Shown here one piece after another: positions 57,151 through 64,000 of a stretch of 64,000 bases of DNA. The notes beneath the pieces were generated by a model. The model ran no database searches, was not told the origin of the DNA, and was given only the letters and a program-made list of their open reading frames with translations. Within the stretch, counting starts at the first letter, position 1, and each line of letters begins with the position of its first letter. The translations under genes were made by a program, and so were the position numbers. Origin of the DNA: Karstenula rhodostoma CBS 690.94 (lineage: Eukaryota > Ascomycota > Dothideomycetes > Pleosporales > Didymosphaeriaceae); the NCBI GenBank assembly GCA_010093485.1, contig MU001498.1, positions 1,107,697 to 1,171,696 of the forward strand, read 5' to 3'.

Positions 57151-57590
57151 TGCGCCGAGCAGAAAGTTAGATTCTCACAAGGTTACAGCAACCCACGTGA
57201 GGAGTAAATGTCGTATCGAAAGCCTAGGCGATGTCGAGATCTCTGAGAGCAGCAGGGACATAGTTGTCAGCGCGATGTCCCGCACTGCTCAGCGAGGAGA
57301 GACTCATTGTGAGGTCGGCAGAAATCCTTCCGATGCGAGGCGATGATGCGATGATGCCGAAGTGATGAAGTTAGGGGAAAGCCTACCCGCCCTATCTTCT
57401 TCCCCACATTTCCTTCGGAATTAAGCATACATTCCGACGGCGTTCCGACGGACCCTCATTCGTCTGACAAAGATGTAGTATTATTCATAGACGGCATGGC
57501 TTTTGTGCCCGATATACACGTTATCATTGCATAGCCTGGTTCTTTTCCCCATAACTTTTCCGAACCCATCATCTCCACATTTACGCGACG
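57151..57590. promoter_or_regulatory. Divergent promoter region, MFS transporter / amidase
   Basis: 440 bp shared by the two genes, without coding frames of its own. A TTATCA (TGATAA on the minus strand) lies near 57521-57526, a GATA-type motif that may be chance. Confidence 0.45.
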
Positions 57591-59014
57591 ATGGAGCCCT
57601 TCCGACTCACAGCATCGCAGGCGCAAGCCAAGTTCAAGGACGGGAGCTTAACCGTGGAGCAGTATGCAAAATCGCTCCTTGATCGTGTTGCGGCGCGCGA
57701 CTCCACGGTGAACGCGTGGGCATATCTCAACCCAGAACTCGTTCTGGAACGTGCGCGCCAACTTGACGCCATACCGCCCGAAAAGAGAGGACCACTACAC
57801 GGAGTAGCGGTCGGTGTCAAAGATGTGATACTTACCAAAGATATGCCAACTCAATACAACTCTCCAATTTACGTGGACGACGCTCCCAAGATCGATGCCG
57901 CCAGCATCCAGACATTAAGAGCAAACGGTGCGCTGATCTTCGGTAAGTGATCCCTCAATACGTTTGGCTTGTTCAACGAGAAGCTTCATAAGAGTCATAT
58001 CTTCCAACATTCCATTTGGCTGACCGTATTGTAACAGGCAAAACCACCACTACGGAATTCGCGGCTACAGTAGTAGGCCCATCACACAAGGGCCCCAAAA
58101 CCACGAACGCCCATGATCCAACAAGAACACCGGGTGGCTCTTCTTCTGGGTCAGGCGCCGCAGTCGGGGACATGCAGGTGCCCATCGGTCTAGGCACCCA
58201 GACCGTAGGGAGCACGGTCAGACCCGGATCCTTCAACGGCATTTACGCTATGAAGCCCACCTGGAACTCGATATCACGCGAAGGCCAGAAACTCTACTCG
58301 CTCATCTTCGACACCCTGGGAATCTACTCACGGAGCGTCGAGGACCTGAAACTGCTTCTTGACGCGTTCCAGCTCGTCGATGACGAACCCGAGGAGCCTT
58401 TCACTCTAAAGGGTGCAAAGTTCGCGCTCATGGTTCTTCCCACGCCAGAGTGGCCCGAGCCTGGGCCAGGAACCGCAGCTGCGTTGAAGAAAGGAGCGGA
58501 GCTGTTGCGTGCGCACGGTGCGGAAGTGGAGGAGATCATACTACCCGACGAGTTCCGGCCCATGTACAAATACCACCTGCAGGTCTTGTCGGGCGATGGC
58601 CGCGTAGCCTTTCTCTCCGACTACTACCAGTCCAAAGACAAGATGCACGAGTCTCTGGTCGAACATGTCGAGAATAAAGATAAACACACACGACAGAATC
58701 AATTGAAGGCATTTGACGAGCTGGCTGCCATGCGACCGAAGATTGACGCCTTAGCTTCAAAATATGCTGCTATCATAGCTCCAAGCGTGTTGGATGAAGC
58801 ACCTATCGGACTCGAGAACACAGGCAGTGCAGCGTTCTGCGGTCCTTGGACAGCGATGCATACGCCTGTCGTCAATATACCTGGTTTCAAAGGCGAGAAC
58901 GGGTTGCCTATTGGTTTGAGTGTTGTTGCTGGGCGGTATCGCGACCGATACCTGCTAAGGGTATGCACAGAGATCAGTAAGATCTTCGAAGGCGAAGGTG
59001 GAAGCAGTAGATGA
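57591..59014 (+). CDS. Amidase signature family hydrolase
   Basis: Serine amidohydrolase with the Ser-cisSer-Lys triad, hydrolysing carboxamides to acid and ammonia. Exons 57591-57942 and 58038-59014 with a 95-nt intron; 442 residues. The catalytic Lys is in GVAVGVKDVILTKDMPTQYN, the cis-Ser region is PGGSSSGSGAAVGDMQVPIG and the nucleophile Ser is in GTQTVGSTVRPGSFNG (usually GTDTGGS). The N-terminal helix resembles acetamidase/Glu-tRNA amidotransferase A-like enzymes. The C-terminus PVVNIPGFKGENGLPIGLSV is complete. Next to the permeases and the PuuE-like gene it fits nitrogen release from an amide or ureide. Confidence 0.92.
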
Positions 59015-59230
59015 GTTGAGCATAGCTTCTGGGAGAACTGCTGTTTCGACAACCGCTGCGAACGATAGTGCACTAAGCCACATCACTGGAATGGGCAGAA
59101 AGGCATAATGCTGGTATGGAAAGAAGCAGTAGCGAAAAAAAAAATTGCCTCTGATTGTTGTGTAATGTACCGTCGGTCGCCTGCAAACGAGTAACTTTGA
59201 AGCCTCATGGAAGCTTTGAGACATAGAATG

Positions 59231-61859
59231 TCAATCGTATGACCCTCGCGGGACTTGATTGTGGCTGATCGACCCTCTCCTTGCTGAGCCTGAGTCCTCC
59301 TGCTCCAGACAGCTTAGCAACAGTTCGGCCAATAACTTCCGATCTACTGGCTTAGCAATATATCCTGTCATACCCTTCGCTATATAGCTTTCAGCTTGGC
59401 CCTTGAGCGCGTTAGCCGTCATTGCCACGATCGGTACGTCCAACCCAGCGCCTCTTATCTCCTTTGTGGCTTGTACGCCGTCGAGAAACGGCATATTGAT
59501 ATCCATGAGAATCAGATCGTAGGACGGTGATGCTTTTAGTGCCATAAGTACCGCCTCATTTCCGTCGACGGCGATATCGACGTGGTTAAATCCCAGTCCA
59601 ATGAGGATCTTGAGCATGACTTTCCTGTTGATGGCGTTGTCCTCGGCAAGGAGCACGCGGCGATCACCCGCTAGTATGTTGAGCTGATCTAAACCTGGTG
59701 TAGGCGAGGTCGGAAAGGATATGTTGTCCAGCCTGTTTTGTATGAGCCCCAATCGTTTCGAGTGTTCGACTCGCTTTAACTGGGCGGTGAACCTAGGCAG
59801 TGGTCAGCTTGGATCAAGTGTTCCCAATACAATGTGTAACATTGAGGACCAACACCTGGCCGTATGCATTGCCCAGATTTGTGACATAGCGTTGGACATA
59901 GTTTTCAGGGGAAGCGGTAAAAGACTACCACACACCAATGCCTGAGAACAACAGTTCGAGTACACTATATTACCCCAATAGGAGCAACATAGCACTCAAG
60001 CTTTTCACCTAGTTCTGCAGAGTAATAAGGAATCGAGAACACATACCAGAAGACGCTCCCTGTTCCTTCAGGGTTGGGACGGAAGCCAATGTTTCCACCC
60101 ATGAGCTCAACGAGGCTTTTGCAGATGCTGAGACCCAGGCCGGTGCCCTTATATCGCTTCGTTGCAGAGTTGTCAAACTGATTAAACGGCGTGAAAAGCG
60201 ACCCGGACGCGATTAGAGGAACACCTATACCGGTGTCTATGACTTCTATCAACACGATGTATTTGGTGTCATCTTCATGTTGCTGCGTCGCCTGTATCCG
60301 TATGTAACCTTGCTCCGTGAACTTGGAAGCGTTCGAGACAAGGTTCTCTACAATCTGTCGAAATCGAAAGCTATCTCCTTCTGCGGCAATTGGGAGTCTT
60401 GGGTCGATATCCTTCTCGAGTGTTATGCCTGGTTTGCTGACTTTTTCATGCGCGCGGAAAACTGACAAGATAATTTCGCGAACGCTGATGATGTCGTGAC
60501 TTATCGAGAAGCTGCCAGAAGCCAGTTTGCTATAGTCAAGAATATCGTTAATGACATGAAGTAGTACCTCTCCCGACTCTTGTATTATATGCGCCAGTTC
60601 CAATTGCTCAGGGTTCAATTGGGTGTCGAGAAGCAGTGTCAATGCAGACAGCATCCCATGCATTGGCGTACGGATTTCGTGACTCATGTTGGCCAGAAAC
60701 TCGCTTTTCAGCCGCGAAGCCTCTTCATATACAGCGATCAGCTTCGACTCGGCTTTCTTGCGCTCGCTTAGATCTCGTGTGACCTTGCTGAATCCCAAAA
60801 GCGCGCCATCTTTGCGAACGGGTGTAATCACAACATTTGCCCTTTGAATGTCAGATCAAATGATACACATACATATGAAAACGTAGGACAGAAGCCGGTG
60901 TTGAAATACATCTAGGACATGGGGAGGTGAATACAGCACTCAGTCAAGAGTCTGAGTATTGCATTGCTCCTCCCGGGACAACACGGTGTACTCAAACTTT
61001 TGACCAGGCACTGTCAGATGAGGGCGAATAATGGTGGAGGCGAGCGCACACTGTGTTGATACAGCATACGTCATGGGGAGAGTGGACAATCATAGCGCAC
61101 TTACCAGAACCTCGACCCATCTTTGCGCATCCGCCAACCTTCATCTTCACAGGCTCCATTATTCAGAGCATCGCGAAGCTCTCTAGCAGGCTTGTCATTG
61201 TCGCGGTCTTCTTGGGTGTAAAATCCCGAGAAATGTTTTCCAATAATCTCGCTTTTCGTGTATCCTTTGAAAGCCTGAGCCCCTGCATTCCATGTCGCGA
61301 CGTTGCCTTGAGGATCAAGCATAAAAATGGCGACATCTTTTATGGTATCCACCAATATCTTGAATGTTTCGTTTGTGTACATGCGTTCCTCCAACTCAAG
61401 CTGCTTCTGATGAGCCTCGGTAGTATCTTGAACCTCCATCAGAAAGCTACAGATGGTCCCATCGCGAATAACGGGTACGGTACGTAGGGTCCAAACCCTG
61501 TCGTTGATTGATTCGTTGAAGATCGAGGGTCCGGCAGTGTCTTGAGCCGCGCGAATGCCTCTGTGGGACAAAGAATTGGACGGAACTGTCGCATTTGCGC
61601 CTAAGTCATCGACATGGGCGCCCAGCAGCTGCTCGCGGTTGCGGATGCCTGAGACAGAACAGTATGAGTCTGAGACGTGGGTCACGTGTAGATTGGCGTC
61701 CAAGACAAAGGTCGGAAGAGACGTGTAGCGAAAGATGTCGAGCACGAGGTGATCGTTGTCGTGGCCAGCTATGACGTTGGCATGCCCCTCGGTAGGAGAT
61801 ATGGGATGGAGGATGCAAGAGCGAGCTGAATCCGACTGCAAGGGCAAGGGTGCGTCCAT
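59231..61859 (-). CDS. Hybrid histidine kinase, PAS-PAS-HisKA-HATPase-REC
   Basis: Soluble two-component sensor passing phosphate His to Asp and then probably to an Ypd1-type phosphotransfer protein. Exons 61105-61859, 60047-60841 and 59231-59792; 703 residues. PAS 1 covers about 40-150 (YTSLPTFVLDANLHVTHVSD) and PAS 2 about 165-280 (IFMLDPQGNVATWNAGAQAF, RMRKDGSRFWANVVITPVRK). The H-box is FLANMSHEIRTPMHGMLSAL, the N-box VENLVSNASKFTEQGYIRI, with DTGIGVP and GTGLGLSICKSLVELMGG. The receiver has VLLAEDNAINRKVMLKI, phospho-acceptor Asp in LILMDINMPFLDG and Lys in YIAKPVD. No membrane helix is seen. Introns are 263 and 254 nt, each holding an introner-like element. The group among fungal hybrid kinases was not assigned. 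Confidence 0.93.
59946..60021 (-). repeat. Introner-like hairpin element, copy C
   Basis: In intron 2 of the histidine kinase. In gene orientation the left arm is CTGCAGAACTAGGTGAAAAG then CTTGAGTGCTATGTTGCTCC; the right arm is TATAGTGTACTCGAACTGTT. A further fragment, ACTTGATCCAAGC, near the 3' end of the intron recurs in copy D, so this intron may be composite. Confidence 0.7.
60931..61016 (-). repeat. Introner-like hairpin element, copy B
   Basis: In intron 1 of the histidine kinase. In gene orientation the left arm is TGACAGTGCCTGGTCAAAAG then TTTGAGTACACCGTGTTGTC; the loop is CCGGGAGG; the right arm is ATACTCAGACTCTTGACTGA then GTGCTGTA. This is the best-preserved hairpin of the set. 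Confidence 0.8.
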
Positions 61860-62624
61860 GGTGGGGGAGGCGCCCTAAAGAACCAAGCAAGAACACTGAA
61901 GTGTTGGTCTACTGTGTACGCGCCTGGCGCGCGGATACAAGTCGACCCGGGGCGGTAGAGGAAGTCGCATGATCTACGCATGGTAGCAGGCCAGGGTTTT
62001 GAGCCCACCGACAACGCGAGAAACTTCTCGCTCTGCAGCCCGCGTCCGGACGTCGGCAACCTGGCTGGGGCGACATAGGCGCCTGCGCTTGGCGCATGAA
62101 TGAGACTTTGGCTTTCCAGGTTCTCGGCCATTCATCTACCTGCATTCTGACATTCTGACTGCGAGGTGCCGCATGGGGTCGTGCAGAGTAACTGGACAAC
62201 CAGCAAAGGAGAGGCAGCGACGCAGACAATCCTCGACATCTTAGACTGGGTGGACAAGGAACGGTCCTGAGACCAAGGAGCATTAAAGTACATGTAGCGC
62301 AGACATCTAACATTTGTAGACTGTTAGGAGAAGGCCAGGGTGCCGGTGACGTCATATTAAGGGATCCATTCCGCACTGATCCTTGTCCGTCTCGCGAGAG
62401 TTAGTTCTCAGGTACGCATGGGCCAAGTGTTGTACATCTTCATCAGACCACCGAGTGTACGAGTAGGACAGCCAACATGGCTAGAACAAGAACGAACAAC
62501 GGCGTGAGAGGGAAACGAGAGGAAACTGAGTGCTCGCCACATTGAGTTAGATTCAAGTCATAATACTAATATTCGAATACTGTGCAAACCCAGAACCTAA
62601 TGTTCTGGATTCGGTGGAAGGCGA
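61860..62624. other. Intergenic, no gene seen
   Basis: 765 bp holding the histidine kinase promoter and the 3' region of the YTP1-like gene. Open frames on the minus strand have no protein character. Confidence 0.5.
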
Positions 62625-64000
62625 TTATGAGCGCGAAGTCACGGGCTCTCGCTCCTTGTTCTCGATAGGCACCGCGTCCTCGTCATCAGAAATTAGGCCC
62701 TCGAGTTCGAACTCTTCCGCGTCGCGGACTCCGCGATCGATTCGTGCGTGGCTATTAGGGGCGCCATTCGCTCGTGGAGCTTCAGCGTCACTTTTGGTGT
62801 CTTGACCCCATGCATGCACGGCGTAGAGGTGTATCAACATGTTAACGACTTCACCAGTCAGCGGAAGGGTTCCAATAGCACACGGCTCTGAAGGGAGGTT
62901 GGGGCGTTGGAAGTTGGAAGCTGGAAAGGTATGCAACTTACAGAGGAAAAGGAGGAATGCAAGGCTGTACAGAATGAAGACGTAAGATACATGCGTAACG
63001 TGAGCGTCGGCAAGAATCTGCATCTGCTCCTCGGTAGCGCCCATGAAGAGGAATCCAGAGGCGAACAGGAGGAAAGGAGTAAGGTATTGGAAGCTATTCG
63101 GATCTGTACCGTCCACGGAAAGCGTGTTGCGATCCTTGAGCACGAAGGAGATTTCAATGATTCTCGCCAACCCCGCGGCCATGAGCGTGTATCCGAAGAT
63201 TGTGTGGACCATGGTGGAGATGGGCAGATGCTGGGCATGTGCAGACATACCCCAGCCGGTGAGCAGAATGACGATTCCAGGAATGAGGTTCCTCTTTGGC
63301 CTCCCGTCCCTGGTACGGCTGAGCCAGATTCCAACCAAGCCTGCGCACCACCAAATGATGCCCATTGTGGTGTGCTGCAGGTCGTTCCCGACCCACGCGG
63401 AGCCCCAGCGGTGCTCGGTGAAGGTGTTGACGCAGCCCCATGCCGCAATGACAAGCGAATCGAAGAACTCTTGGCTGCGTCCACTCCTCCGGAGCCACAG
63501 CTGTCCGACCAAAAGCAGGATGGTAAGGAGGATGCCGTATGCGATGAAGGCGCTGCCCATGATGAAATGCGCCAGACACTGGCCAGTGTGATCAGCACGA
63601 CAGAAGCCCATCGAGGCTATGCCGCCCAGAACGAACTGCACCCAGCTCACGACGGGCATGAGCTTTCCTACCCATCCGTGTGCCTTGACGACCACCTTCC
63701 TGATCTTTGCGTGTATTCCTCTTTCAAGATGCAGCTTCAGGTATATTCCCATGACAACCTGGGCGAGGAGCGTGAACATGAGCGTTGGTACGAACTGGGC
63801 ATGAGCGTTGGGCGCAAACTGCCGGCCTTTGTGCTTATGGCCCAGGAAGTAACCGACGAGGGCGAGGGCGGAGCCCGTCGTCTGGACAGGTACGTGCCAT
63901 CTCGAGCGTATGATTCCCAACACCATGCCCGTGGGGAACAGTATCCCCCACGCCACGGCCTGCACGAGAATGTGAGTCCATAGTATGCTGTCCTGCGCTC
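62625..64000 (-). CDS. YTP1-like multi-pass membrane protein (5' end outside window)
   Basis: Fungal membrane protein related to yeast Ytp1 and the DUF2427/cytochrome-b561-like family; function unknown, possibly respiratory or redox. About ten hydrophobic segments are visible. The frame is open at the right edge (DSILWTHILVQAVAWGILFP, TGMVLGIIRSRWHVPVQTTG), so the N-terminus lies beyond 64000. Paired histidines within helices (KAHGWVGKLMPVVSWVQFVL, GQCLAHFIMGSAFIAYGIL, TEHRWGSAWVGNDLQHTTMG) are typical of b561-like haem-binding layouts. A likely intron at 62849-62941 (GTAAGT...GTGAAG, 93 nt) joins YSLAFLLFLF to VNMLIHLYAVHAWG; it is stop-free and a multiple of three, so the unspliced reading is also open. 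The tail is hydrophilic and acidic. Confidence 0.85.
   Translation of the reverse strand, partial: AQDSILWTHILVQAVAWGILFPTGMVLGIIRSRWHVPVQTTGSALALVGYFLGHKHKGRQFAPNAHAQFVPTLMFTLLAQVVMGIYLKLHLERGIHAKIRKVVVKAHGWVGKLMPVVSWVQFVLGGIASMGFCRADHTGQCLAHFIMGSAFIAYGILLTILLLVGQLWLRRSGRSQEFFDSLVIAAWGCVNTFTEHRWGSAWVGNDLQHTTMGIIWWCAGLVGIWLSRTRDGRPKRNLIPGIVILLTGWGMSAHAQHLPISTMVHTIFGYTLMAAGLARIIEISFVLKDRNTLSVDGTDPNSFQYLTPFLLFASGFLFMGATEEQMQILADAHVTHVSYVFILYSLAFLLFLCKLHTFPASNFQRPNLPSEPCAIGTLPLTGEVVNMLIHLYAVHAWGQDTKSDAEAPRANGAPNSHARIDRGVRDAEEFELEGLISDDEDAVPIENKEREPVTSRS

Noticed and set aside
62907..63983. 358-codon plus-strand open frame
   Set aside because: Antisense to the YTP1-like gene; hydrophilic, His/Glu-rich shadow of membrane-helix codons.
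1..64000. tRNA, rRNA, CRISPR or prokaryotic features
   Set aside because: No tRNA-like B-box with a foldable cloverleaf was found by eye and no regularly spaced repeats; the window is eukaryotic nuclear DNA. A covariance-model search could still find a small RNA I missed.

Overview
The window reads as nuclear DNA of a filamentous ascomycete (Pezizomycotina), most likely a dothideomycete-type mould. The evidence is multi-exon genes with mostly 46-76 nt introns (GTRNGY donors, CTNAC/CTAAC-like branch sites), a Zn2Cys6 regulator with the fungal transcription-factor domain, a HET-domain gene, fungal NCS1 permeases, a SUR1/CSH1-type sphingolipid mannosyltransferase and a hybrid histidine kinase. 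The class assignment is an inference; it leans on the introner-like intron inserts, which have been described from dothideomycetes. All exon structures below were worked out by eye from splice sites, reading phase and protein continuity.

Layout. 1-12 kb: an MFS transporter (5' end only), a patatin-like phospholipase, then conserved housekeeping genes: EPL1 (NuA4), a SETD6/Rkm4-like protein methyltransferase and KAE1 (tRNA t6A). 12-15.7 kb: a small accessory island with a decayed HET-domain pseudogene and a 335-bp MITE with perfect 35-bp terminal inverted repeats and TA duplications. 15.7-41.4 kb: mostly conserved genes: MIPC synthase catalytic subunit, a small membrane protein, AMPK beta subunit, a CorA-like gene broken by an in-frame stop, two fungal orphans, a CFA-like methyltransferase, RFC3, ARPC3, TRM6, a MINDY deubiquitinase with a C-terminal CaaX box, and a small AT-hook-like protein. 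Several of these are head-to-head pairs sharing short promoters (RFC3/ARPC3, TRM6/MINDY, membrane protein/AMPK beta).

42.9-59.0 kb: an accessory, metabolic-looking block: an Old Yellow Enzyme, two NCS1 nucleobase/ureide permeases, a Zn2Cys6 transcription factor, a PuuE-like (allantoinase-type) deacetylase, a DHA2 MFS transporter and an amidase. Gene order and predicted functions suggest a nitrogen-scavenging cluster for purine/pyrimidine/ureide compounds. 59.2-64 kb: a PAS-PAS hybrid histidine kinase and a YTP1-like membrane protein cut by the window end.

The most unusual signal is in the introns. Five introns in four unrelated genes (AT-hook-like protein, Old Yellow Enzyme, NCS1 permease, and two in the histidine kinase) carry diverged copies of the same roughly 75-95 nt near-palindromic element and are 131-263 nt long, two to five times the local norm. 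A sixth, decayed copy lies between genes. A separate 161-nt intron in the NCS1 permease consists of GTAAG, a 154-bp inverted-repeat element, and AG. Together these look like introns made or enlarged by mobile hairpin elements.
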